A stretch of DNA of 64,000 bases from Streptomyces sp. Act143 (GCF_003143935.1 NZ_QFRX01000001.1:8151230-8215229); one strand, 5' to 3'; positions 33,855 through 41,698 are shown, counted from the stretch's first letter. Program-made: numbers and translations. Notes: generated from the letters alone by a model not told the origin.

Positions 33855-34859
33855 GTGACCACGGAACACGACGGCGTACGGGAGCTGCTGGCCGCCTGGG
33901 CCTTCGGAGCACTGGAACCGGCCGAACGGCGCGCGGTGCCGCTGCACCTGGCCGAGTGCGAGAGCTGCGCGGCGGAGGCGGAACGACTGCGCGAGACGGT
34001 ACGCCTGCTCGACGGGCCGCGCCTGGACGGCGCCGCCCGCCGCCCCGCCGCGGACGTCCTCGCCGGCGCCCGGCGCGCCCGGCCCACCGGGCCCCGGGTG
34101 GCCGCGCACGCCGCGCCGTACGCCGCCGCCGTCGCCGGACTCCGGGCCCTGGTGCCGGAACTGGCGGGGCGCTGGACGACACCGGTGGTGCACGACTGGG
34201 ACGCGCACGCCACGGTCGCCCATCTCCTCGCCGCCGACGAGCACTTGGCACGCCTGCTGGGCCTGGCCCCGAGGGTGCCGGCCGCACCGCTCCCGGCGGA
34301 CCTGAGCTGGACCGAGGCCTGGGACCGGCGCACCGCCGACGTCATCGCCCACGAGCACGGCCGGGACCCGGCCCGGACCGTCGCCGACTGGTCCGCGCAG
34401 GCGGACGGGCTGTTGACCGTTCCCGAGGCCCACGATCCCGAACGCGCGGCGCGGGCCGTGCTGTCGATGGGGCTGCGGCTGCCGGTCGCCGACCACTACC
34501 TGGGGCGGGCCTTCGAGACCTGGATCCACACCGACGACCTCGGCCGCGCCCTCGGACTCGTCGTACCACCACCGCCCGAGCGGCACCTGTGGCAGCTGGT
34601 CCGGCTGGCCGTCCGCATCCTCGGCATCGCCCTCGGACCCACCGCGCCCCCGGTGCTGCTCTCGGTCACCGGGGGCGAGGAGTGGGTGCTGGGCGCCGAA
34701 GGCGAACCCGTGCTGGCCGAACTCACCCTGGAACCCTATGACTTCTGCCGCCTCGTCGGCGGCCGGGGCGACCCCGACACGGTGGCCGGCAACGCCACCG
34801 GCGACGCGGCCGCCGTACGGAACGTACTGGAGCGGGCCGCGTCGCTGGCGTGGCTGTGA
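33855..34859 (+). CDS. zinc-finger anti-sigma domain fused to maleylpyruvate-isomerase-like domain
   Basis: The 334-residue cytoplasmic protein starts with an anti-sigma zinc-finger: AWAFGALEPAERR then LHLAECESCAAEAERL near residues 30-45, giving the H-x3-C-x2-C signature. A DinB-like mycothiol-dependent maleylpyruvate isomerase domain follows (about 90-330; HDWDAHATVAHLLAADEHLARLLG, given in part, has the metal-binding histidine; TWIHTDDLGRALG another). GTG 33855 follows GGAGGTG. It probably binds the upstream sigma factor and releases it on a redox or thiol signal; that role is inference. No membrane helix is seen. Confidence 0.86.
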   Translation: MTTEHDGVRELLAAWAFGALEPAERRAVPLHLAECESCAAEAERLRETVRLLDGPRLDGAARRPAADVLAGARRARPTGPRVAAHAAPYAAAVAGLRALVPELAGRWTTPVVHDWDAHATVAHLLAADEHLARLLGLAPRVPAAPLPADLSWTEAWDRRTADVIAHEHGRDPARTVADWSAQADGLLTVPEAHDPERAARAVLSMGLRLPVADHYLGRAFETWIHTDDLGRALGLVVPPPPERHLWQLVRLAVRILGIALGPTAPPVLLSVTGGEEWVLGAEGEPVLAELTLEPYDFCRLVGGRGDPDTVAGNATGDAAAVRNVLERAASLAWL

Positions 34860-34881
34860 GGCGACGGGTCAGCGCACCGGG

Positions 34882-34902
34882 GTGAAATCCCGTGATCCAA
34901 TG
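34882..34902. repeat. 21-bp direct repeat, downstream copy of ectD 3' end
   Basis: Identical to 34962-34982, exactly 80 bases away. On the minus strand, 34901-34869 reads IGSRDFTPVR and a TGA, the same as the true ectD end, but is out of the ectD reading frame context because ectD stops earlier. It looks like a second copy of the last 11 codons. Confidence 0.9.
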
Positions 34903-34910
34903 CTGCATTC

Positions 34911-34930
34911 TCCGGGGGACAACCCCCGGA
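34911..34930. terminator. stem-loop between the two ectD-end copies
   Basis: TCCGGGGG at 34911-34918, ACAA loop, CCCCCGGA at 34923-34930 form a perfect 8-pair stem. It follows ectD on the minus strand and the anti-sigma gene on the plus strand, so it may end both transcripts. Confidence 0.7.
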
Positions 34931-34948
34931 CCCCCGGCCGGGCTCGGC

Positions 34949-35836
34949 TCACCGGACGGGAGTGAAATCCCGTGATCCAATGAACGTCGGCCGCCGCACC
35001 GGTGCCGCGAACGGCTCCACGGCCGCGTTGTCCACGCTGTTGAACACGATGAAGACGTTGCTGCGCGGGAACGGCGTGATGTTGTCGCCGGAGCCGTGCA
35101 TGCAGTTGCAGTCGAACCAGGTCGCCGAACCGGCCTTGCCCGTGAAGAGCTTGATGCCGTACTCGCCCGCCATGGCGGTCAGCGCCTCGTCCGACGGCGT
35201 GCCCGCGTCCTGCATCTGCAGCGACTTCTTGTAGTTGTCCGTCGGCGTGGCCCCCGCGCACCCGAGGAAGGTCCGGTGCGAGCCGGGCATGATCATGAGC
35301 CCGCCGTTGGTGTCGTAGTTCTCGGTCAGCGCGATCGAGACGGACACCGTCCGCATGTTCGGCAGCCCGTCCTCGGCGTGCCAGGTCTCGAAGTCCGAGT
35401 GCCAGTAGAAACCGCTGGCCCCGAACCCCGGCTTGACGTTGATCCGCGACTGGTGGACGTAGACGTCCGAGCCGAGGATCTGCCGGGCCCGGCCGACCAC
35501 CCGCTCGTCCCGCACCAGCGCCGCGAACACCTCGCTGATCCGGTGCACCTCGAAGACCGAGCGGATCTCCTTGGACTTCGGCTCGACGATCGACCGCTCG
35601 TCCTCCCGGATCGCCGGGTCGGTGATCAGCCGCTCCAACTCCTGCCGGTAGACCGCCACTTCGTCGTCGGTGATGAGTTCCTCGACGGCGAGGAAACCGT
35701 CCCGCTCGTACGACTGGAGATCGAGGGACGAGATCGGGCCGGGGGTGTCGGGGTTGCCCCAGACGACAGGGTCCTGGCGCGGGACGGTGACCTCGGCGGC
35801 GCCCCGGCTCGGGTACAGATCGGTGATGGTGGTCAT
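34949..35836 (-). CDS. ectD: ectoine hydroxylase
   Basis: The 295-residue enzyme is an Fe(II)/2-oxoglutarate dioxygenase that converts ectoine to 5-hydroxyectoine. The iron-binding HxD is in FYWHSDFETWH near residue 146, the distal histidine in CMHGSGDN near 248, and the arginine binding 2-oxoglutarate follows in FPRSNVFIVFNS. ATG 35836 begins MTTITDLYPSRG. It follows ectC with five bases between. The final 33 bases are repeated 80 bases downstream (see findings). Both ectoine and hydroxyectoine would be made as osmotic and heat protectants. Confidence 0.96.
   Translation of the reverse strand: MTTITDLYPSRGAAEVTVPRQDPVVWGNPDTPGPISSLDLQSYERDGFLAVEELITDDEVAVYRQELERLITDPAIREDERSIVEPKSKEIRSVFEVHRISEVFAALVRDERVVGRARQILGSDVYVHQSRINVKPGFGASGFYWHSDFETWHAEDGLPNMRTVSVSIALTENYDTNGGLMIMPGSHRTFLGCAGATPTDNYKKSLQMQDAGTPSDEALTAMAGEYGIKLFTGKAGSATWFDCNCMHGSGDNITPFPRSNVFIVFNSVDNAAVEPFAAPVRRPTFIGSRDFTPVR
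34962..34982. repeat. 21-bp direct repeat, copy inside ectD 3' end
   Basis: This copy covers codons for the last residues of EctD. It matches 34882-34902 without mismatch. Confidence 0.9.
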
Positions 35837-35841
35837 CGGGC

Positions 35842-36240
35842 TCAGCCCTCCTCGGTCAGCAGCGGGTACACGCCGTTCTCGTCGTGGTCCTCCCGGCCGG
35901 TCACGGGCGGGTTGAACACACAGATGCAGCGGAAGTCCTCCTTGATCCGCATCGTGTGCCGCTCGTGCCCGTCGAGGAGGTACATGGTCCCGGGCGTGAT
36001 CGTGTACTTCTGCCCGGTCTCGTCGTCGGTCAGCTCTGCCTCGCCCTCGACGCAGACGACGGCCTCGATGTGGTTCGCGTACCACATCGACGTCTCCGTA
36101 CCCGCGTACAGGATCGTCTCGTGGAGGGAGAACCCGACCCTTTCCTTGGCGAGCACGATCCTTTTGCTCTCCCAGGTGCCGGACGCCGACTTCACATGGC
36201 GGTCGGTGCCCTCGAGGTCCTTGAACGATCGGACGATCAC
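35842..36240 (-). CDS. ectC: L-ectoine synthase
   Basis: The 132-residue cupin enzyme cyclises N-gamma-acetyl-diaminobutyrate to ectoine. It starts VIVRSFKDLEGTD and contains the conserved ETSMWYANHIEAVVCVEGE (in part), GTMYLLDGHERHTMR and CICVFNPPVTG, all typical of EctC. GTG 36240 has AAGGAG about 11 bases upstream; length agrees with the usual 125-135 residues. It sits 20 bases after ectB. Confidence 0.96.
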   Translation of the reverse strand: MIVRSFKDLEGTDRHVKSASGTWESKRIVLAKERVGFSLHETILYAGTETSMWYANHIEAVVCVEGEAELTDDETGQKYTITPGTMYLLDGHERHTMRIKEDFRCICVFNPPVTGREDHDENGVYPLLTEEG

Positions 36241-36260
36241 GTGCTGAACAACTCCTTCTC

Positions 36261-37532
36261 TCAAACGGTTTCGCGTACGGAGCGGGCGAGGACGCTCAGG
36301 CCCTCGTCCAGCTCGTCCGGGGTGACGGTCAGCGCCGGGAGCAGCTTCACGACCTCGCTCTCCGGCCCCGACGTCTCGATGAGCAGCCCGAGTTCGAAGG
36401 CGCGCGCGGCGACCCGCCCGGCCCGCGCCTTGTCGTGGAACTCCAGGCCCCACACCAGGCCCCGGCCCCGGTACTCCTTCACATCGGCGAGGTTCTCCTC
36501 CGTGATGGAGATGAGCCCCTGCTCGACCTGCTCGCCGCGCGCCCGGGTCTGCTTCTCCATCGCCGACCCGTCGGCCCAGTACGTCTCCAGGGCCGCGGTC
36601 GCGGTGACGAACGCGGGGTTGTTGCCGCGGAACGTGCCGTTGTGCTCGCCCGGCTCCCAGATGTCCAGCTCAGGCTTGAACAGGCACAGCGACATCGGCA
36701 GCCCGTAGCCGCTGATCGACTTGGAGACGGTGACGATGTCGGGCGTGATGCCGGCCTCCTCGAAGGAGAAGAACGCGCCGGTGCGCCCGCAGCCCATCTG
36801 GATGTCGTCGACGATCAGCAGCATGTCCTGCCGCTCGCACAACTCCTTGAGCGCGCGCAGCCATTCGGGCCGGGCGACATTGATGCCGCCCTCGCCCTGC
36901 ACGGTCTCCACGATCACGGCGGCGGGCTTGTTGAGACCGGACCCCTGGTCCTCCAGCAGCCGCTCGAACCACAGGAAGTCGGGGACCTTGCCCTCGAAGT
37001 AGTTGTCGAACGGCATGGGCGTGCCGTGCACCAGCGGGATGCCGGCCCCGGCCCGCTTGAAGGCGTTGCCGGTCACGGCGAGGGACCCGAGGGACATGCC
37101 GTGGAAGGCGTTGGTGAACGACACGATCGCCTCGCGCCCCTTCACCTTCCGGGCCAGCTTGAGCGCGGACTCGACGGCGTTGGTGCCCGTCGGCCCCGGG
37201 AACATGACCTTGTACGGCAGATCACGCGGCCGCAGCACCAGATCCTGGAAGGTCTGGAGGAAGGCCCGCTTGGCGGTGGTCGACATGTCGAGCCCGTGCG
37301 TGACGCCGTCCCGCTCCAGGTAGTCGATCAACGCCCGTTTCAGGACCGGGTTGTTGTGCCCGTAGTTCAGCGAACCGGCGCCGGCGAAGAAGTCCAGGTA
37401 CTCGTGGCCGTCCTCGTCGTACATACGGCTGCCGTGCGCGCGGTCGAAGACGGTGGGCCAGCCGCGGCAGTAGCTGCGCACCTCGGACTCGAGGGTCTCG
37501 AAGACGCTGAGGTCGGGCTGGGTGATGGTCAC
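36261..37532 (-). CDS. ectB: L-2,4-diaminobutyrate:2-oxoglutarate aminotransferase
   Basis: The 423-residue class III aminotransferase makes diaminobutyrate from aspartate semialdehyde, the first step of ectoine synthesis. It contains FFAGAGSLNYGHN, the PLP-contact GPTGTNAVESALKLAR, VDDIQMGCGRTG with the PLP aspartate, and VTVSKSISGYGLP near residue 269 with the Schiff-base lysine. Length and motif order agree with EctB. The 131 bases between ectA and ectB hold GC-rich repeats of CGGTC/GGGGTGAG type but no clear promoter. Confidence 0.96.
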   Translation of the reverse strand: MTITQPDLSVFETLESEVRSYCRGWPTVFDRAHGSRMYDEDGHEYLDFFAGAGSLNYGHNNPVLKRALIDYLERDGVTHGLDMSTTAKRAFLQTFQDLVLRPRDLPYKVMFPGPTGTNAVESALKLARKVKGREAIVSFTNAFHGMSLGSLAVTGNAFKRAGAGIPLVHGTPMPFDNYFEGKVPDFLWFERLLEDQGSGLNKPAAVIVETVQGEGGINVARPEWLRALKELCERQDMLLIVDDIQMGCGRTGAFFSFEEAGITPDIVTVSKSISGYGLPMSLCLFKPELDIWEPGEHNGTFRGNNPAFVTATAALETYWADGSAMEKQTRARGEQVEQGLISITEENLADVKEYRGRGLVWGLEFHDKARAGRVAARAFELGLLIETSGPESEVVKLLPALTVTPDELDEGLSVLARSVRETV

Positions 37533-37663
37533 GACGAATCGCTCCTCGTTGCGTGGGGGGAGTGCCGGGGTCGTCAGCTGTGCGGTCGGGGTGAGGGGGG
37601 CTGTGTGCGGGCGGTCTTGCGTGATGGGACCGCGGGTGGTCAGGGTGCGGGGACCGCGTGCGG

Positions 37664-38194
37664 TCAGGGGGAGAGGGGACCGATGCGGTACAGCACTTCG
37701 GGGTCGTGCGGCCCGTCGGGGAACAGGCGGGTCGGGAACAGCACCTCGCGCTCCAGGGCGGCGTCGTGCCGTTCGGCGAAGGCGCCGAACAACCGCTCCG
37801 AGGCGGTGTTGCCGGGAGTGATGGTGGTCTCGACGCTCGTGACGCCGTACTCGCCGCCGACCCGCGCGACGAGCCCGTCGAGCAGCGCGGCGGCCACACC
37901 GCGCCCCCGGTGGGCGTCGTCCACGGCCACCTGCCAGACGAGCAGGGTGCGCGGACGGTCCGGTCGCACATAGCCGGTGACGAACCCGACCGGCTCCCCG
38001 CGCTCGTCCCGGGCGACGGCCGACGTGGCGGCGAAGTCACGGCACCACAGCAGATAGCTGTACGACGAGTTCAGGTCGAGGGTCTTCGAGTCCCTCGCTA
38101 TCCGCCACAATGCGGCACCGTCCGTCACCGACGGGCGGTCGATTTTCAGGTCGGTCTGCGGCTTGGCTTGCAGGTCTGCTGGTGAGGCAGTCAT
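37664..38194 (-). CDS. ectA: L-2,4-diaminobutyrate N-gamma-acetyltransferase
   Basis: The 176-residue GNAT enzyme acetylates diaminobutyrate. EctA blocks include LDLNSSYSYLLWCRDFAATS, given in part as LNSSYSYLLWCRDFA, and VAVDDAHRGRGVAAALLDGL with the acetyl-CoA loop. ATG 38194 (MTASPADLQ) fits homologues; no ribosome-binding site is visible upstream, and the leader is unusually A/T rich, so a leaderless or weakly translated message is possible. It is first of ectABCD. The 440 bases upstream have candidate nitrogen or osmotic regulator sites. Confidence 0.95.
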   Translation of the reverse strand: MTASPADLQAKPQTDLKIDRPSVTDGAALWRIARDSKTLDLNSSYSYLLWCRDFAATSAVARDERGEPVGFVTGYVRPDRPRTLLVWQVAVDDAHRGRGVAAALLDGLVARVGGEYGVTSVETTITPGNTASERLFGAFAERHDAALEREVLFPTRLFPDGPHDPEVLYRIGPLSP

Positions 38195-38350
38195 GCAAAT
38201 TGAATTTACCGAGGGAAAATGAAAAATGCATGGCCGTCGGGGGTTACGCGGTGGACCTTGCTGTGTTATCGCGCGGGCGCGGGCGGCTGCGCGAGGGTGG
38301 TGCGATGTGTCCAGATATGACCGGCATGAAAGGTGCAAATTGGTCAGAGT

Positions 38351-38375
38351 GTGTAACGCGTCACACCCATGTAAC
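38351..38375 (-). promoter_or_regulatory. GTTAC-6-GTGAC-2-GTTAC cluster, GlnR/MtrA-like candidate site
   Basis: Read on the minus strand, GTTAC (38375-38371), six bases, GTGAC (38364-38360), two bases, GTTAC (38357-38353). GlnR boxes are gTnAc-n6-GaAAc and GlnR is reported, from memory, to repress ectABCD in S. coelicolor; MtrA sites also use GTTAC. The plus-strand core GTGTAACGCGTCACAC is palindromic at 14 of 16 positions. Confidence 0.45.
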
Positions 38376-38590
38376 CCCCACGAGATCTGCCCGAATTACC
38401 CCTCTTGGCGTTCGCGAAATCTTTGCGTTTAGGCCGCGGAAAAGCGGGCAGAAGAATACGGGAAGCTGCACTCAAAAGAATTCAGTAATTACCCGGGAAT
38501 TATGCTCCGGTAACCCCGTCGATGTGTTCCCGTGAAATATCCGCGTGCCCGTTGTGCCGGGGCGGGGCAGGGCGGGGCAAGCCTGGAGAC

Positions 38591-38628
38591 AGGCGGGCGC
38601 GGCCGGAAGGCCCCGGCCGCGCCCGCCT
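38591..38628. terminator. strong 16-pair terminator after aminotransferase
   Basis: Arms AGGCGGGCGCGGCCGG and CCGGCCGCGCCCGCCT with a 6-base loop sit seven bases beyond the minus-strand aminotransferase stop. Confidence 0.85.
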
Positions 38629-38634
38629 GGACGA

Positions 38635-39735
38635 CTAACGCCAGTCGCTCTCCGCGGCCCGCAGGGCCCGCTCCACGTCCACGTCCAGGCCGCGCTCGCG
38701 CAGCGCCGCCCCCAGTGCCGCGAGGCTCGCCCGGACCGCGCCGGGAGTCGCGTCCGGGCCGTAGTGGTTGACCCGGATCATCTCCTTGGCCAGCGCACCC
38801 CCACCCGCGGCCAGCGGCAGCGCCGGGTCCGAGGCCAGTGCCCGAGCCACCAGCTCCGACGCCACCACTCCCGCCGGCGCCCGCAGCGTCGTCGCGACCG
38901 GCGCCGCGTCCCGTGCCTCGTGCACGTACGGCTCAAGCCCACCGCCCAGAGCCAGCACTCCCGCCCGGGTGGCCGCGGCAGCCGACGCGTGCCGGGCCAT
39001 CACCGCGTCGAGCCCGACCTCCTCGATCCGCTCGACGCACGCCTCCAGCGCCAGCATCTCCAACTGCGCGGGCGCGTGCAGGAGCGCCTTCCGGCCGCCG
39101 TCGACCCACCGCTCCTTCCAGTCCAGCAGCGACAGGTACGACCGCCGGGGAGCCCGCGGATTCGCGGCCATCCGCGTCCACGCCCGCTCGCTCACCGACA
39201 CCGCCGACACCCCCGCGGGGCCGCCCATCGCCTTCTGCGCCCCGATCACGCACAGGTCGACGCCCCACGCGTCCGGCAGCACCGGCTCCGCGCCGATCGA
39301 CGCCACCGCGTCCAGGTAGAACAGCGCGCCGTGCGCCCGCACGACCTCGCCGATCTCGGCCACCGGGTTGGTGTTGCCGGTCGCCGCCTCCGCGTGCACC
39401 AGCGACACGAAGTCGATCGACGGGTGCTCGGCGAGGGCCTCCCGGATCTGCTCGGCCGTGACAGCGGTGTGGAAGGGCACTGCGAGGTCGATCACCGTCG
39501 CCCCGCAGTCCCGCAGCCAGTCCCCGAAGGTCTGCCCGTACGGCCCCGTGATCACGTTCAGCGCGACCGTCCCGGGACCCGCGGTCGCGCGGATCGCGCC
39601 CTCCAGCGGCAGCAGCGCCTCGCCCTGCATGATCACGACGTCCTGCTCGGTGCTCAGCAGCCGCGCCACGCGGTCCTCGACCGACGCGAAGTGCGCGGCG
39701 CTCAGCGGGGCCAGGTCAAGGAACGGGTGCGTCAC
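38635..39735 (-). CDS. class V aminotransferase (alanine-glyoxylate / pyridoxamine-pyruvate type)
   Basis: The 366-residue enzyme is a class V fold-type I PLP aminotransferase. Blocks include MQGEALLPLEGAIRA, HAEAATGNTNPV, LFYLDAVASIG with the PLP aspartate, and CVIGAQKAMGGPAG with the Schiff-base lysine near residue 195. Members use alanine, serine or pyridoxamine with glyoxylate or pyruvate. GTG 39735 has AAAGAG nearby. A terminator separates it from the ectA promoter region. Its upstream side carries a 22-base tandem repeat and faces the divergent ABC transporter. Confidence 0.88.
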   Translation of the reverse strand: MTHPFLDLAPLSAAHFASVEDRVARLLSTEQDVVIMQGEALLPLEGAIRATAGPGTVALNVITGPYGQTFGDWLRDCGATVIDLAVPFHTAVTAEQIREALAEHPSIDFVSLVHAEAATGNTNPVAEIGEVVRAHGALFYLDAVASIGAEPVLPDAWGVDLCVIGAQKAMGGPAGVSAVSVSERAWTRMAANPRAPRRSYLSLLDWKERWVDGGRKALLHAPAQLEMLALEACVERIEEVGLDAVMARHASAAAATRAGVLALGGGLEPYVHEARDAAPVATTLRAPAGVVASELVARALASDPALPLAAGGGALAKEMIRVNHYGPDATPGAVRASLAALGAALRERGLDVDVERALRAAESDWR

Positions 39736-39816
39736 GGCGGTGCTCTTTCGCTCACTGGGGTAGACGTGATCGAGGGTAACCGTCCCGCGACCACCGCCAC
39801 CGACGGGTGCTTGCCC

Positions 39817-39904
39817 GACCACCGCCCGGTGCTTCCCCGACCACCGCCCGGTGCTTCCCCGACCACCGGCCGGTGCTTCGCCGGCCGTCGACCCGTGCTT
39901 CTTA
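39817..39904. repeat. 22-bp tandem repeat, three good units plus a degenerate one
   Basis: Units at 39817-39838 and 39839-39860 are identical; 39861-39882 has two changes; 39883-39904 is degenerate (GGCCGTCGACCC then GTGCTTC). A partial unit precedes it. The block lies between divergent aminotransferase and transporter genes and is not CRISPR-like, having no spacers. Confidence 0.85.
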
Positions 39905-39932
39905 GGCTGAACGGCCTCCCGACCATCGCTTT

Positions 39933-39951
39933 GGTTTGAGAGACTCAAACC
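39933..39951. promoter_or_regulatory. perfect palindrome GGTTTGAG-AGA-CTCAAACC, likely operator
   Basis: Eight-base arms with a three-base centre overlap the -35 region of the transporter promoter, the geometry of a repressor site. The regulator is not obvious in the window. Confidence 0.7.
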
Positions 39952-39963
39952 TTTCCTTATAAT
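39935..39963 (+). promoter_or_regulatory. sigma-HrdB-type promoter for amino-acid ABC operon
   Basis: TTTGAG at 39935-39940, 17-base spacing, and consensus TATAAT at 39958-39963, in front of the binding-protein gene at 39997 with transcription expected near 39970. Confidence 0.65.
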
Positions 39964-39996
39964 CGGAACTCACAGTTCCCTGACAGGAGGCTCCCC

Positions 39997-40860
39997 GTGA
40001 AGACGATCCCCGGGCGCCGGACCCGCATCCTGGCCGCCACCACCGCGACGGCCGGGCTCCTGCTCGTGGCCGGCTGCTCCTCGGACGACGACGGCGGCAG
40101 CGGCACCAAGACCGCCGCCGGCGGTGTCGAACTCGTCAAGGCGGGGCAGCTCACGACCTGCACCCACCTGCCCTACCCGCCCTTCCAGTCGGAGATCGAC
40201 GGCAAGGTGCAGGGCTTCGACGTCTCGCTGATCGACCTCGTCGCCAAGAACCTCGGCGTGAAGCAGGAGATCCTCGACACCCCCTTCGAGAACTTCAAGA
40301 CGGGCGCCTTCCTCAACTCCGGCGAGTGCGACCTCGCCGCGGCCGGCATGACCATCACCGAGGAGCGCAAGAAGAACGTCGACTTCTCGGACCCGTACTT
40401 CGAGGCCACCCAGGCCCTGCTCGTCGACAAGGGCAGCGGGATCACCTCGCTCGCCGACGTGAAGTCCAAGGACGTCAAGCTGGGCGCCCAGGCCCAGACC
40501 ACCGGCGAGGACTACGCCAAGAGCCAGGGCTTCGACCCGGTCTCCTTCGAGTCCTCCGACGCCGTCCTCAACGGCCTGCGCTCCGGCCAGGTCAAGGCCG
40601 TCGTCATCGACTACCCGGTGGTCCAGGGCTGGCTGAAGGACAAGGCCAACTCCGCCGCCTTCTCGGTCGCCGAGCAGATCAACACCGGTGAGCAGTACGG
40701 CTTCACGGTGAAGAAGGGCAACACCAAGCTGCTCGCCGCCGTCAACAAGGCCCTCGCCGACGCCAAGGCGGACGGCACTTACAAGAAGCTGTACGAGAAG
40801 TGGATCGGCCCGTACGACGCCTCGGCGGCCTCCGCCTCCCCGTCCGCGTCGGCATCCTGA
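39997..40860 (+). CDS. amino-acid ABC transporter substrate-binding lipoprotein
   Basis: The 287-residue protein is a family 3 (polar amino-acid type) solute-binding protein. A lipobox LLVAGC near residue 26 is followed by an Asp/Gly/Ser linker. Family blocks include THLPYPPFQ, VQGFDVSLIDLVA and DFSDPYFEATQALLV. The ligand could be an amino acid, an opine or an ectoine-like solute; closeness to ectABCD is suggestive only. GTG 39997 follows CAGGAGG. The transporter has one permease and one ATPase gene next to it. Confidence 0.93.
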   Translation: MKTIPGRRTRILAATTATAGLLLVAGCSSDDDGGSGTKTAAGGVELVKAGQLTTCTHLPYPPFQSEIDGKVQGFDVSLIDLVAKNLGVKQEILDTPFENFKTGAFLNSGECDLAAAGMTITEERKKNVDFSDPYFEATQALLVDKGSGITSLADVKSKDVKLGAQAQTTGEDYAKSQGFDPVSFESSDAVLNGLRSGQVKAVVIDYPVVQGWLKDKANSAAFSVAEQINTGEQYGFTVKKGNTKLLAAVNKALADAKADGTYKKLYEKWIGPYDASAASASPSASAS

Positions 40861-40864
40861 CCCC

Positions 40865-41698
40865 ATGGCCGATACGGACACACAACTCCAGCCCCGCAAG
40901 AAGGGCCTGACCCGGCGTCAGAAGCGCAGCCTGTCGCGTGGCGCGCAGTACGTCCTGTTCGTCGGCGCCGTGATCGCCTTCGCGGTGTCGGCGGACTGGG
41001 ACCGGCTGAAGAACCAGTTCGCCCAGTGGGACATCGCGCAGCAGATGTTCCCGGACGTCATCACGCTGGCGCTGAAGAACACCGTGCTGTACACGCTGTC
41101 CGGCTTCGCCTTCGGGCTCGTCCTCGGCATGGTCATCGCGCTGATGCGGCTGTCGTCGGTGGGCCCGTACCGCTGGTTCGCCGGCGTGTACATCGAGATC
41201 TTCCGCGGGCTGCCCGCCCTGCTCATCTTCATCTTCATCGGTGTGGCCGTGCCGCTCGCCTTCCCGGGGACCGAGATCCCCGGCGGCACCTACGGCAAGG
41301 TCGCGCTCGCGCTCGGCCTGGTGGCGGCGGCGTACATGGCGGAGACGATCCGCGCGGGCATCCAGGCGGTGCCCAAGGGACAGATGGAGGCCGCCCGTTC
41401 ACTGGGCTTCTCACCGGCCCGCGCGATGGTCTCGATCATCATCCCGCAGGCGTTCCGGATCATCCTGCCGCCGCTCACCAACGAACTCGTCCTGCTCTTC
41501 AAGGACTCCTCGCTGGTGCTGTTCCTCGGCGTCACCCTGGAGGAGCGCGAACTGTCCAAGTACGGCCGCGATCTGGCCAGCCAGACCGCCAACTCCACGC
41601 CGATCCTCGTCGCCGGCCTGTGCTACCTGCTGGTGACGATCCCGCTCGGCTTCGTCGTCCGCCGTATGGAGGCCAAGGCCCAGGAGGCGGTCAAGTGA
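40865..41698 (+). CDS. amino-acid ABC transporter permease (HisM type)
   Basis: The 277-residue protein has about five transmembrane helices and the HisM/GltJ permease signature: RGLPALLIFIFIG and the EAA-like block MEAARSLGFSPARAMVSIIIPQAFR, given in part (MEAARSLGFSPARAM). A charged N-terminus (RKKGLTRRQKRS) is cytoplasmic. ATG 40865 starts four bases after the binding-protein stop, and the ATPase start overlaps its end by four bases (GTGA). Confidence 0.94.
   Translation: MADTDTQLQPRKKGLTRRQKRSLSRGAQYVLFVGAVIAFAVSADWDRLKNQFAQWDIAQQMFPDVITLALKNTVLYTLSGFAFGLVLGMVIALMRLSSVGPYRWFAGVYIEIFRGLPALLIFIFIGVAVPLAFPGTEIPGGTYGKVALALGLVAAAYMAETIRAGIQAVPKGQMEAARSLGFSPARAMVSIIIPQAFRIILPPLTNELVLLFKDSSLVLFLGVTLEERELSKYGRDLASQTANSTPILVAGLCYLLVTIPLGFVVRRMEAKAQEAVK

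Larger units (their letters stand above)
38195..38634. promoter_or_regulatory. 440-base A/T-enriched region upstream of ectA
   Basis: This is the longest gene-free stretch and is much less GC rich than its surroundings. It holds an A/T-rich ectA leader (38195-38240), the GTTAC/GTGAC cluster at 38353-38375, the near-palindrome at 38351-38366, GTAATTAC at about 38486-38493, GGTAACCCC near 38509, and the terminator of the upstream aminotransferase. No coding frame is convincing. It is probably the osmotically controlled promoter of ectABCD; the -10 and -35 boxes could not be fixed by eye. Confidence 0.7.

Noticed and set aside
34869..35261. Separate small gene ending in IGSRDFTPVR downstream of ectD
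   Set aside because: The frame is out of phase with ectD, has no start of its own, and only the last 11 codons are meaningful; better read as a duplicated gene end.
39817..39904. CRISPR array
   Set aside because: Units are contiguous 22-mers without unique spacers and no cas genes are near.
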